Of a DNA stretch of 64,000 nucleotides, positions 19,252 to 29,945 are shown piece after piece. Each line of letters opens with the position of its first letter. Within the stretch, counting starts at the first letter, position 1. The DNA comes from Bufo bufo (lineage: Eukaryota > Chordata > Amphibia > Anura > Bufonidae). Below the pieces are notes generated by a model. That model ran no database searches, was not told the DNA's origin, and saw nothing but the letters and a program-made list of their open reading frames with translations. The position numbers and the translations under genes are program-made. The DNA lies in contig NC_053392.1 of assembly GCF_905171765.1 (NCBI RefSeq), positions 109,636,465 to 109,700,464 of the forward strand, written 5' to 3'.

Positions 19252-21112
19252 CTATTCTGCACAAGGTACAGACAAGTCTTGTGGCATCCAAGCCTGGTTC
19301 ATTTTAATGAACGTGAGCTTGTCAACGTTGGCTGTGGACAGGCGGCTGCGCTTGTCTGTGATGACGCCCCCTGCCGTGCTAAACACACGTTCAGATAATA
19401 CACTGGCTGCAGGGCAGGCCAGCACCTCCAAGGCGTAAAGGGCAAGCTCAGGCCATGTGCCCAATTTGGAGACCCAGAAGTTGAAGGGGGCAGACCCGTC
19501 ATTCAGTACGTGTAGGCGTGTGCACACATAATGCTCCACCATGTTGGTGAAATGCTGCCTCCTGCTAAGACGTTCCATATCAGCTGGTGGTGCTGGTTGT
19601 TGTGGCGTGCTGACAAAGCTTTTCCACATGTCGGCCATGCTAACCCTGCCTTTTGAGGTGCTGGCGGTTGGCGACCTCTTCCTCGTCCTCTGCCTTCGCC
19701 TTGTGCTTCCACTGTGCCCCCGCTGTCAGGTGGGAATGCCACCAGCAGCGCGTCTACCAGCGTGCGCTTGTACTCGCGCATCTTACGATCATGCTCCAGT
19801 GACGGAATTAAGGACGGTACGTTGTCCTTGTAATGAGGACCTAGCAGCGTGGCCACCCAGTAATCAGCACAAGTTAGAATGTGGGCAACTCTGCGGTTGT
19901 TGCAGAGACACTGCAGCATGTAATCGCTCATGTGTGCAAGGCTGCCCAGAGGCAACTAAAAGCTGTCCTCTGTGGGAGGTGTATCGTCTGTGTCCTCTGT
20001 ATCCCCCCATCCACGCACCAGTGATGGCCATGAGCTGGTCTGGGTGCCACCCTGCTGTGAACATGGTTCCTCCTCCTCCATCTCCTCATCCTCCCCCTCC
20101 TCATCCTCCAGAACTGTGCCCTGGCTGGACAATTGTGTCCCTTGGGTTTGTGGGTGCAGGAACCCACCCTCGGAGCCACTTGGGAATGACTGGCCAGAAA
20201 CCCTACAAAATGATCCCTCTTCCTCCTCCTCCTCCTGTGCCACATCCTCTTCCATCATCGCCAGGAGCGTTTTTTCAAGGAGGCATAGAAGTGGGATAGT
20301 AACGCTGAGAACGGTGTTATCGGCACTGGCCATGTTGGTGGAGTACTCGAAACAGCGCAACAAGGAACACAGGTCTCGCATGGAGGCCCAGTCATTGGTG
20401 GTGAAGTGGTGCCGTTTCCCAGAGCGACTCACCCGTGCGTGCTGCAGCTGAAACTCCACTATGGCCTGCTGCTGCTCGCACAGTCTGGCCAGCATGTGCA
20501 AGGTGGAGTTCCACCTTGTGGGCACGTCGCATATGAGGCGGTGAGTGGGAAGGCCGAAGTTACGCTGCATCGCTGACAGGCGAGCAGCAGCAGGGTGAGA
20601 ACGCCGTAAGCGCGCACAGACGGCCTGCACTTTATGCAGCAGCTCTAACATGTCTGGGTAATTTTTAAGGAATCTCTGCACCACCAAATTCAGCACATGC
20701 GCCAGGCAAGGGATGTGCTTCAAACCGGCTAGTCCCAGAGCTGCTACGAGATTTCGCCTATTATCGCACACCACCAGACCGTGCTTGAGGCTGACTGGCA
20801 CAAACCACTCATCGGTCTGTTGTTCAAGGCCCGTCCACAGCTCCTGTGCGGTGTGGGGTTTTCCCCCCCAACAGATAAGTTATAAAACTGCCTGCCGTCG
20901 TTTACCCCTAGCTGTGCTGAAGTTGGTGGTGAATGTGTTACGCTGACTGGATGAGGAGCTGGTAGAGGATGAGGAAGCGGAGTAGGAGGAGGAAGCAACA
21001 GGAGGCAAACTGAAGCGCCCTGAAATCCTCGGTGGTGGAAGGACATGCGCCAAACTGCTATCCGCCTCAGGCCCAGCCGCCACTCCATTTACCCACTGTG
21101 CTGTTATGGAGA
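19252..21112 (-). pseudogene. hAT-A1 transposase, catalytic and dimerisation domains (frameshifted)
   Basis: Minus-strand blocks in order: SSYISITAQWVN, TTNFSTARGKRRQAVL, KPHTAQELW-type sequence, PVSLKHGLVVCDNRRNLVAA (second catalytic Asp region), HIPCLAHVLNLVVQRFL, CDVPTRWNSTLHMLARL, HFTTNDWASMRDLCSLLRCF, an acidic linker, then FNFWVSKLGTWPELALYALE and LACPAASVLSERVFSTAGG (catalytic Glu / dimerisation helix). Several frame changes (near 19500-19640, 19955, 20800-20880) break the ORF. The 5' half including the BED finger is separated by the insertion 21113-22914. The protein would excise and insert the element by DDE chemistry; this copy cannot make it. Confidence 0.88.
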
Positions 21113-22914
21113 TATAAGATGACTGTGCTGAGGTAGGGGAGGGAGAGGCGTGTCCCTTTCCCTTCCTCTGATAGTGCCTGCAGCCTATCAGAGGCCGGCG
21201 CAGGCGGCGCGATGGCGTCATCACGCAGCCTGAGCCGTACAGCACGGGACACAGGCCGGAAGAGGCCTGCATCGCATCTCTGACATGGAGGTAAGTAGGT
21301 GTTTTAGTTTTTTTTGTTTTTTTAAATATACAATATTTTAACTGGCACATGAGGGGGTGTTATTGCTGGCACATGGGGGGGCTGTTATTGCTGGCACATG
21401 GGGGGGGCTGCTATTGCTGGCACATGGGGGGGCTGTTATTGCTGGCATATGGGGGGCTGATATTGCTGGCACATGGGGGGCTGTTATTGCTGGCACATGG
21501 GGGGGCTGTTATTGCTATCACATGGGGGGCTGTTATTACTGGCACATGGGGGGCTGTTATTGCTGGCACATGGGGGGGCTGTTATTAATACTGGCACATG
21601 GGGGGAGCTGTTATTAATACTGGCACATGGGGGGCTGTTATTAATACTGGCACATGGGGGGGGCTGTTATTAATACTGGCACATGGGGGGGGGGCTGTTA
21701 TTAATACTGGCACATGGGGGGCTGTTATTAATACTGGCACATGGAGGGCTGTTAATACTGGCACATGGGGGGGCTGTTATTAATACTGGCACATGGGGGG
21801 GGCTGTTATTAATACTGGCACATGGGGGGGCTGTTATTAATACTGGCACATGGGAGGGCTGTTATTAATACTGGCACATGGGAGGGCTGTTATTAATACT
21901 GGCACATGGGGGGGCTGTTATTAATATTGGCACATGGGGGGGCTGTTATTAATACTGGCACATGTGGGGGGGGCTGTTATTAATTCTGGCACATGGAGGG
22001 GGCTGTTATTAATACTGGCACATGGAGGGGGCTGTTATTAATACTGGCACATGGGGGGGGGCTGTTATTACTGGCACATGATTGGGGGGTTGCTCTTGTT
22101 ACTGGAACATTATTGGGGGCACTATAGGGGCATCTACTGAGGCCACAAAGAAGGGGTATTTTATATGGGGTGCTCTGTACAGTACAATTTTATACTGTGA
22201 CACATTATGGTGGGTACTATGGGGAAGGGGGAGAGGAGTACTATAGGGTCATCTACGGGGGGCACTAAGAAGGGGTATTTTATACTTGCAAATTATGGGG
22301 GACACTGAGGGCATCTACTGGAGCATTTTATACTGGTACATTATGGGGGGCACTAGGAGGAAGGAGGGTGTGGAGCACTATGGGGGCATTTACTGGGGGC
22401 ACTATATAGGGGTATTTAATACTGGCACATTATGGGGGCACTATGGGGACATTAGCTCACCTGGGGTATTACAAGGGGGTATGTTTTGCACATTATAAGG
22501 AGAATTATTTCTACTGGGGGGGCATTATGGTGGGCTTTATTACTCCCCCATGGTATGACCCCCTAGTAGCAGCACCAGCCTCTCCCTGATCTGCTATCCC
22601 TCTGCCCCTTCTCCAAATCCTTATTATGAAATCTTTCTCCTTAGGATAAAACACATCAGCTCCGCCGAGCCCCCCGGTCAAAGTGTTAAAGTGGTGTCCG
22701 AGATCCCCAGGGGCCAAGCCAAGTAATTGTAAGTTTTCATGTGGAATATGTTCGTTATACACATATAGCCTACACTGTGCCACACAATATACAGTATACC
22801 TCTACACTGTGAAGTCTGTTCTATAAGCACCATTGTTTTGTGGCGGCGGACAGAAAAAATTCTGGAAGTGCCCCTCTCGAGACCAGGCTCTGGATCCGCC
22901 ACTGCGTGTGACAT
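21113..22914. other. Foreign insertion within hAT-A1 transposase
   Basis: hAT-A3 runs continuously from TTATGGAGATATAA to GTGGAGATGCTTGGTGACCC through transposase sequence (50400-50770). hAT-A1 lacks about 350 bases of that and has this block instead. It starts with a GC-rich piece holding an inverted repeat around CTGATAGTGCCTGCAGCCTATCAG (split here as CTCTGATAGTGC / CTATCAGAGG), then a G-rich VNTR, then diverged GGGGGCACTATAGGGGCATC-type sequence to about 22520. The last 400 bases are unassigned. No gene is seen. Confidence 0.6.
21343..22080 (+). repeat. G-rich VNTR (25-28-bp units)
   Basis: About 27 units of GGCACATGGGGGG followed by CTGTTATTGCT or CTGTTATTAATACT. Early units use GCTGTTATTGCT (25 bp) and later ones add AATA (28 bp), showing two expansion phases. 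Each unit has a run of 5-10 G. The open frames (repeated GTWGAVI / LLLLAHGG) are by-products. Confidence 0.97.
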
Positions 22915-23910
22915 TGTGGAGATGCTTGGTGACCCAGGTGTTGGTGTTGCTGGCAGATCCTCTGTTTGTGGGGTGCCAGGTGGCACTGTCACTCCAGAGG
23001 TGGATGAAGAGGCCGCGACTGCAGCAGAAGAGGAAGCTGAAGGAACCAGAGACCTTTCTTGGTTTTTGATGCGTCTACTCCACTGCAGCTCGTGCTTTGC
23101 ACTTAAATGCCTGGTCATGCAGGTTGTGCTCAGGTTGAGAACGTTTATGCCTCGCTTCAGGCTCTGATTGCACAGCGTGCAAACCACTCGTGTCTTGTCG
23201 TCAGCACATTGTCTGAAGAACTGCCACGCCAGGGAACTCCTTGGTGCTGGCTTTGGTGTGCTCGGTCCCTTGCTGCGGTGGGCAGTAGGAGGCGTACTGT
23301 CTAGAGGACGGCCGCTCCGCTTTTGCACCCTGCTCCCTCTTCTGCTGTGCTGGTGGCTCTGTGCGACCACCGCCTCTTCCTCCGAACTACATCGGTCACT
23401 CGCATGACTTTGATTCCATGTGGGGTCGAGGACCTCATCGTCCTCCACATCATCTTCCACCCAGTCTTCACCCCTGACTTCCTTGACGGTCTGCACACTT
23501 TCGAAAGCCCCAGCAGTTGGCACCTGTGTTTCGTCATCATCCGAGACGTGCTGCGATGGTCCTCCCATGTACTCATCTTGAAAAATAAGTGGTTGGGCAT
23601 CGGTGCACTAAATCTCTTCCACTTCTGGGGCAGGGCTAGGTGGATGTCCCTGGGAAACCCTGCTAACAGAGTCATCAAAAAGCAGAAGAGACTGCTGCAT
23701 GACTTGGGGCTCAGACTGCTTGGCTGATTTGCAAGGGGGTGAGGTGAAAGACTGATGGACATCGGCTGCAGGTGCCAACTGTGGTCTTTCAGCAGGAGAC
23801 TGTGTGGGAGACAATGTGAAGGAACTGGATTCACTGTCAGCAACCCAATCTACTATCGCCTGTACTTGTTCAGGCCTCACCATTCGTAGAGCAACATTAG
23901 GCCCGACCAA
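22915..23910 (-). pseudogene. hAT-A1 transposase N-terminal part with BED zinc finger
   Basis: On the minus strand: an acidic leader (SDDDETQVPTAGAFESVQTV...EDDEVLDPTWNQ), then SLAWQFFRQCADDKTRVVCT, LCNQSLKRGINV and TCMTRHLSAKHELQW. This is the Cys2 ... His-x4-His pattern of a BED finger that binds transposon ends. A Ser-rich linker follows. The same sequence is in hAT-A3 (50700-51741). The frame changes near 23580-23610 at a stop, so it is broken. Confidence 0.85.
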
Positions 23911-24114
23911 ATACCGCGGCAGGTTTTGTCGCCTACTCGCACCTGAGAAAGGGGTTTCACTTGTGCGTGTAGCTGGAACAGATCAACCACATCCTCTCCC
24001 TGCAACAGGAGCTCCACCAGCAGCACCATGACCTGGGCCACGTCCCTTATTTGACGCTCTCCTCATATTTTTTTAATTTAGGATCTTGCCCTAAATGGGT
24101 GTTTAATTAATAGT

Positions 24115-25060
24115 AAAAAAGAACGACAGTATGTAAAGGGTGTATCTCACATGGCCTGAACCAGACTAGGCCTCAATTAAAGATCTCTTTGCACAAAAAG
24201 GCTGTATTTCAAATGGCTGTATCTCAAATGCCTAATTCAATCCCCTGTATGTATAGAGGGGATCTCACACGCCCTGAATCAGTGTAGGCCTGAAGTAAAT
24301 ATATCTTTGCACAAAAAGGCTGTATTTAAAATGGCTGCATTTCAATTGCCTAATTCAAACCCCTGTATGTAGGGGGGTATCTCACACGGTCTGAACCTGT
24401 GTAGGCCTGAAGTAAATATATCTTTGCACAAAAAGGCTGTATTTCAAATGGCTGTATTTCAAATGCCTGATTCAAAACCCTGTATGTAGGGGGGTATCTC
24501 GAACGGTCTGAACCAGTGTAGGCCTGAAGTAAATATATCTTTGCACAAAAAGGCTGTATTTCAAATGGCTGTATCTCAAATGCCTAATTCAAACCCCTGT
24601 ATGTAGGGGGGTATCTCACACGGTCTGAACCTGTGTAGGCCTGAAGTAAATATATCTTTGCACAAAAAGGCTGTATTTAAAATGGCTGTATTTCAAATGC
24701 CTGATTCAAACCCCTGTATGTAGGGGGGTATCTCACACGGTCTGAACCTGTGTAGGCCTGAGGTAAATATATCTTTGCACAAAAAGGCTGTATTTCAAAT
24801 GGCTGTATTTCACATGCCTAATTCAAACCCCTGTATGTATAGAGGGGATCTCAAACGCCCTGAATCAGTGTAGGCCTGAAGTAAATATATCTTTGCACAT
24901 AAAGGCTGTATTTCAAATGGCTATATTTCAAATGCCTAATTCAAACCCCTGTATGTAGAGGTGGTATCTCACAGGGCCTGAACCTCTGTAGGCCTGAATT
25001 CAATATTTGTGCACCAAATGGCGGTATTTAAAATCTCTGAATTTAACCCAAATGTATTAA
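24115..25060 (-). repeat. ~118-bp tandem array, 5' noncoding part of hAT-A1
   Basis: About 8 units with CCCTGTATGTAGGGGGGTAT, CTCACACGGTCTGAACCTGT and GTAGGCCTGAAGTAAATATA. It lies between the transposase start and the right TIR. Related but shorter units continue to 26000. Confidence 0.9.
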
Positions 25061-25270
25061 GGGTGTATCTCACAATGACATCTGCATCAAAGGCTGCCAA
25101 CAAAATATTTGGAGCCCAAACGACTGTTTGTTTAACAACTGAATTTGACAGCAGTATATAAGCCTGTAATTTCACACGTGCTGATGCTGCAAGGCCTGAA
25201 AATAGTGTTTTTTTGTCAAATAAGTGTGTTTTTCAAACCCCAGAAAATGATGGGTGTATTTCTAGCTTAA

Positions 25271-25749
25271 AGAGGACCTTTCACCTATTATGACACTATG
25301 AACTAACTATACAGCCATGGAGAGCGGCGCCCGGGGATCTCACTGCACTTACTATTATCCCTGAGCGCCGCTCCGTTCTCCTGCTATGCCCTCCGGTATC
25401 TCCGTTCCCTAAGTTATGGTAGGCGGAGTCTGACCTTGTTCTGCTGTAGCGCTGGCCAATCGCATTGCAGAGCTCACAGCCTGGGAGAAAATAACCTCCC
25501 AGGCTGTGAGCTCTGCGCTGCGATTGGCCAGCGCTAGAGCAGAACAAGGTCAGACTCCGCCTACCATAACTTAGTGACTGGAATCTCCGCCTACTATAAC
25601 TTAGTGAGCGGAGATACCGGAGGGCATAGCAGGAGAACGGAGCGGCGCCCGGGGATAATAGTAAGTGCAGTGAGATCCCCAGGCGCCGCTCTACATGTAT
25701 GTATAGTTAGTTCATAGTGTAATAATAGGTGAAAGCTGAAAGGTCCTCT
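25271..25749. mobile_element. piggyBac-type MITE in hAT-A1
   Basis: AGAGGACCTTTCACC at 25271 is mirrored by GGTCCTCT ending at 25749, with TTAA on both sides (25267-25270, 25750-25753), the exact piggyBac target duplication. The interior also folds (GGCGCCCGGGGAT and CAGACTCCGCCTACCATAAC arms). A relative lies at 43053-43334. Confidence 0.85.
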
Positions 25750-26590
25750 TTAAATTGCACACTGACTAATACAGATGTTGTAGATTGCCCAAAAAGTGTT
25801 TTTTTTGCTAACAGAATATGAATGCTGTATATATTAAACTTGAATTTAACACTTGCAGATCTGGCAAATACAGGTTTGTTTTTTTTTAAAGTGTGTTTTT
25901 TAAACCCCAGAAAATGATAGGTGTATTTCTAGCTTAAATTGCACACTGACTAATACAGATGTTGTAGTTTGCCCCCAAAAAATGGTGATTTGCAATGTCC
26001 CAAAAGCTCAGATGAAGTGGTGCACTGAGCAAGCATAAAATGGCCGCTAACTAACAGAATTCTAAAAGTTAGTATTTTTGGTCAATGAGCTCAGGGCAGG
26101 GTAAAACGATAGTTGCCCTGCACCCACACAACTATTTGTCTGTAGATCGCTGAGTTATATTCTCTCCTATGCTCTCCCTGAAATCACAAGTCCAGCAGCA
26201 TCCTCTCCCTACACTTGTAACACAGAGTGACGTGCAGCGCTACGTGACTCAAGCTTATATAGAGCCTGGGTCACATGCTGCTCTGGCCAATCACAGCCAT
26301 GCCATTAGTAGGCCTCTTGGGGCAAGAAGTATGACGCTTGTTGATTGGCTGCTGTGCAGCCTTTCAAAAAGCGCCAAGAAAGCGGCGAACACTGAACCCG
26401 AACCCGAACTTTTACGAAAATGTTCAGGTTCGTGTCCGGGGTCCAAAAATCCTAAAGTTCGGTACGAACCCGAACTTTACAGTTCGGGTTCGCTCAACTC
26501 TAAACATAATATATGACACAAGAATTTTGTAAAATGATATTGTTTTTTTTAACAAAATAATAAAAATGTATCTGATTTAAAAAAAAAATG

Positions 26591-26728
26591 TTACCATGTT
26601 TTTATTGAACACACCATGTAAACATTTACAGTGAAGGTGGAAAAAGTATGTGAACCCTTGGATTTAATAACTGGTTGAACCTCCTTTGGCAGCAATAACT
26701 TCAACCAAACGTTTCCTGTAGTTGCAGA
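26591..26728. mobile_element. Terminal fragment of a Tc1-like transposon
   Basis: GTGAAGGTGGAAAAAGTATG, TGAACCCTTGGATTTAATAA and TTGAACCTCCTTTGGCAGCA, ending TTTCCTGTAGTTGCAGATG, match from memory the terminal region of Tc1-like elements widespread in vertebrates. It is cut off where hAT-A2 begins. Confidence 0.55.
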
Positions 26729-26989
26729 TGTTGGGTTCGAGAAGTTCGGCCGAACTTCCCGGAAATGTTCGTGTTCGGGATCCGAACTCGACCCGAACTT
26801 CGCCCCGAACCCCATTGAAGTCAATGGGGACCCGAACTTTTCGGCACTAAAAAGGCTGTAAAACAGTCCAGGAAAGGGCTAGAGGGCTGCAAAAGGCAGC
26901 AAAATTTAGGTAAATCCCCTGCAAACAAATGTGGATAGGGAAATGAATAAAAATAAAAATAAAATAAATAATAATTAACCAATATCAAT

Positions 26990-28115
26990 TGGAGAGAGGT
27001 CCCATAGCAGAGAATCAGGCTTTATGTCATAGCAGAGAATCAGGCTTCGTGTCACCCAACACTGGAACAGGCCACTGTCAGATATGTTTAGGCCCCGGCA
27101 CCCAGACAGAGGAGAGAGGTCCCATAGCAGAGAATCAGGCTTCATGTCATAGCAGAGAATCATGCTTCATGTCACCCAACAATGGAACAGGCCACTGTCA
27201 GATATTTTTAGGCCCCGGCACCCAGACAGAGGAGAGAGGTCCTATAGCAGAGATTCAGGCTTCATGTCATAGCAGAGAATCAGGCTTCATGTCACCCAAC
27301 ACTGGAACAGGCCACTGTCAGATATTTTTAGGCCCCGGCACCCAGACAGAGGAGAGAGGTCCCATAGCAGAGATTCAGGCTTCATGTCATAGCAGAGAAT
27401 CATGCTTCATGTCACCCAACACTGGAACAGGCCACTGTCAGATATGTTTAGGCCCCGGCACCCAGACAGAGGAGAGAGGTCCCATAGCAGAGAATCAGGC
27501 TTCATGTCATAGCAGAGAATCATGCTTCATGTCACCCAACACTGGAACAGGCCACTGTCAGATATTTTTAGGCCCCGGCACCCAGACAGAGGAGAGAGGT
27601 CCCATAGCAGAGAATCAGGCTTCATGTCATAGCAGAGAATCATGCTTCATGTCACCCAACACTGGAACAGGCCACTGTCAGATATGTTTAGGCCCCAGCA
27701 CCCAGACAGAGGAGAGAGGTCCCATAGCAGAGAATCAGGCTTCATGTCATAGCAGAGAATCATGCTTCACGTCACCCAACACTGGAACAGGCCACTGTCA
27801 GATATGTTTAGGCCCCGTCACCCAGACAGAGGAGAGAGGTCCCATTGCAGAGAATCAGGCTTCATGTCACCCAACACTGGAACAGGCCACTGTCAGATAT
27901 TTTTAGGCCCCGGCACCCAGACAGAGGAGAGAGGTCCCATTGCAGAGAATCAGGCTTTATGTCACCCACCACTGTAATAGGCCACTTTCAGATATTTATG
28001 CCCCGGCACCCAGACAGAGGAGAGTGGTCCCATTGCAGAGAATCAGGCTTCATGTCACCCACCACTGGAACAGGCCACTTTTAGATATTTAGGCCCCGGC
28101 ACCCAGACGGAGGAG
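26990..28115 (+). repeat. 120-bp tandem array in hAT-A2
   Basis: Seven units of exactly 120 bp (period visible at 27001, 27121, 27241 and so on), then three shortened ones, each with GAATCAGGCTTCATGTCA, CACTGGAACAGGCCACTGTC and GGCACCCAGACAGAGGAGAG. Because 120 is a multiple of three the array gives a 305-codon open frame (26989-27906), which is not a gene. Confidence 0.96.
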
Positions 28116-28221
28116 AGGTTCATTCAACTTTGGGTTGCCCCGCAATATAATGGTAAAATTAAAAAAAGAGGATTGAATGAAGTGCCCTGGAGTACAAGAA
28201 TATATTGTTAAGGGGATGTAG

Positions 28222-29940
28222 TTATAAATGTCTAATCTGCACAAGGGTTGGACAGGTCCTGTGGGATCCATGCTTGTCCACATTGGCTGTGGACAGGTGG
28301 CTGCGTTTGTCTGTAATGACGCCCCCTGCCGTGCTGAATACACGTTCAGACAAAAAGCTGGCCGCCGGGCAGGCCAGCACCTCCAAGGCATAAAAGGCTA
28401 GCTCTGGCCACGTGGACAATTTGGAGACCCAGAAGTTGAATGGGGCCGAACCATCAGTCAGTACGTGGAGGGGTGTGCACACGTACTGTTCCACCATGTT
28501 AGTGAAATGCTGCCTCCTGCTAACACGTTCCGTATCAGGTGGTGGTGCAGTTAGCTGTGGCGTGGTGACAAAACTTTTCCACATCTCTGCCATGCTAACC
28601 CTGCCCTCAGAGGAGCTGGCCGTGACACAGCTGCGTTGGCGACCTCTTGCTCCTCCTCTGCATTCGCCTTGGGCTTCCACTTGTTCCCCTGTGACATTTG
28701 GGAATGCTCTCAGTAGCGCGTCTACCAACGTGCGCTTGTACTCGCGCATCTTCCTATAACACGTAGGCACATTGTCTTTGTACCGGGGATCCAGCAGGGT
28801 GGCAACCCAGTAGTCCGCACACGTTAAAATGTGGGCAACTCTGCTGTCGTTGCGCAGGCACTGCAGCATGTAGTCGCTCATGTGTGCCAGGCTGCCCAGA
28901 GGTAAGGACAAGTTGTCCTCTGTGGGAGGCGTATCGTCATCGTCCTGCATTTCCCCCCAGCCACGCACCAGTAATGGGCCCGAGCTGCGTTGGGTGCCAC
29001 CCCGCTGTGAACATGCTTCATCCCCATCCTCCTCCACCTCCTCCTCATCCTCCAGTAGTGGGCCCTGCCTGGCCACATTTGTACCTGGCCTCTGCTGTTG
29101 CAAAAAACCTCCCTCTGAGTCACTTCTAAGAGACTGGCCTGAAAGTGCTAAAAATGACCCCTTATCCTCCTCTTCCTCCTGGGCCACCTCCTCTTCCATC
29201 ATCGCCCTAAGTGTTTTCTCAAGGAGACATAGAAGTGGTATTGTAACGCTGATAACGGCGTCATCGCCACTGGCCATGTTGGTAGAGTACTCGAAACAAC
29301 GCAATAGGGCACACAGGTCTCGCATGGAGGCCCAGTCATTGGTGGTGAAGTGTGTCTGATCCGCAGTGCGACTGACCCGTGCGTGTTGCAGCTGAAACTC
29401 CACTATGGCCTGCTGCTGCTCGCACAGTCTGTCCAGCATGTGCAAGGTGGAGTTCCACCTGGTGGGCACGTCGCATATGAGGCAATGAGCGGGAAGGCCG
29501 AAGTTACGCTGTAGCGCAGACAGGCAAGCAGCTGCATGATGTGAACGCCGGAAGCGCGCACAGACGGACCGCACTTTATGCAGCAGCTCTGACATGTCAG
29601 GGTAGTTGTGAATGAACTTCTGCACCACCAAATTCAGCACATGCGCCAGGCAAAGGATTTTGCGTCAAACCAGCTAGTCCCAGAGCTGCGACGAGATTTC
29701 GCCCATTATCGCACACCACCAGGCCGGGCTTGAGGCTCACCGGCAGCAACCACTCGTCGATCTGTTGTTCAATATCCCGCCACAACTCCTGCGCGGTGTG
29801 GGGCCTGTCCCCCAAACATATGAGTTTCAGAATGGCCTGCTGACGTTTACCCCGGGCTGTGCTGAAGTTGGTGGTGAAGGTGTGTGGCTGACTGGATGAG
29901 CAGGTGGAAGAAGAGAAGGAGGAAGCCGAGTAGGAGGACA
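28222..29940 (-). pseudogene. hAT-A2 transposase, catalytic and dimerisation domains
   Basis: 28222-29640 is open for 472 codons: LNLVVQKF, CDVPTRWNSTLHMLDRLCEQ, FTTNDWASMRDLCALLRCFE, SVTIPLLCLLEK, an acidic linker, SDYMLQCLRNDSRVAHILT, DYWVATLLDPRYKDNVPT, FNFWVSKLSTWPELAFYALE and LACPAASFLSERVFSTAGG. A frameshift near 29600-29660 separates it from KPGLVVCDNGRNLVAALGLA and GDRPHTAQELW (29597-29815). Another break leads to TTNFSTARGK-like sequence near 29850. The BED finger and first catalytic Asp region are gone. It is the best-preserved hAT-A core here and still not functional. Confidence 0.88.
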
Positions 29941-29945
29941 GGCCA

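Larger units (their letters stand above)
17031..26502 (-). mobile_element. hAT-A1: ~9.5-kb hAT transposon with 8-bp TSD
   Basis: The ends are TAGAGTTGAGCG (17031-17042) and its complement CGCTCAACTCTA (26491-26502), flanked by identical 8-mers AACATAAT (17023-17030 and 26503-26510). An 8-bp TSD is the hAT hallmark. The transposase is on the minus strand: BED finger part (22915-23910), catalytic/dimerisation part (19252-21112) and an extra C-terminal copy (17540-17935). It also holds a 92-bp array, a ~118-bp array, a TTAA MITE and a 1.8-kb insertion with a VNTR. The transposase is broken by frameshifts, so mobility would have needed help in trans. A sister element, hAT-A3, has the same layout. 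Confidence 0.88.
14150..26590 (+). mobile_element. L1-1: L1/Tx1-type LINE, internally rearranged and split by hAT-A1
   Basis: The pieces are an ORF1-ORF2 spacer (from about 14150), ORF2 endonuclease and start of RT (14622-16104), a foreign array (16105-16791), 3' sequence 16792-17030, the hAT-A1 insertion (17031-26502), and the final 3' part 26511-26590 ending in a poly(A) run with an AATAAAAATG signal. The duplicated 8-mer AACATAAT on both sides of hAT-A1 shows that 17030 and 26511 were once adjacent. ORF1 and the 5' end were not recognised. Most of RT and the C-terminus are lost. Confidence 0.7.
26729..29945 (-). mobile_element. hAT-A2: truncated hAT-A copy
   Basis: The left end starts inside the terminal region (GTTCGAGAAGTTCGGCCGAA matches hAT-A1 about 17061) and lacks the TAGAGTTGAGCG tip. 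It carries a 120-bp array, then the transposase on the minus strand with the longest open hAT reading in the window. It ends abruptly at about 29945 in the SSSYSASSS-type linker, where a 102-bp satellite begins. The BED part is absent, so no TSD can be tested. Confidence 0.8.

Noticed and set aside
19541..20451. Plus-strand open frames of 252 and 159 codons with Ser/Pro-rich stretches
   Set aside because: Antisense of the acidic linker and catalytic region of hAT-A1 transposase.
21349..21868. Gly/Trp/Leu-rich open frames
   Set aside because: Products of the G-rich VNTR.
22838..23727. Plus-strand open frames of 100-134 codons
   Set aside because: Antisense to the BED-finger part of hAT-A1; the same antisense frames recur in hAT-A3 only because the underlying sequence is shared.
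26989..27906. 305-codon open frame with repeated NQASCHSRES units
   Set aside because: It lies entirely in a 120-bp tandem array; 120 is divisible by three, so the frame stays open by arithmetic. No domain.
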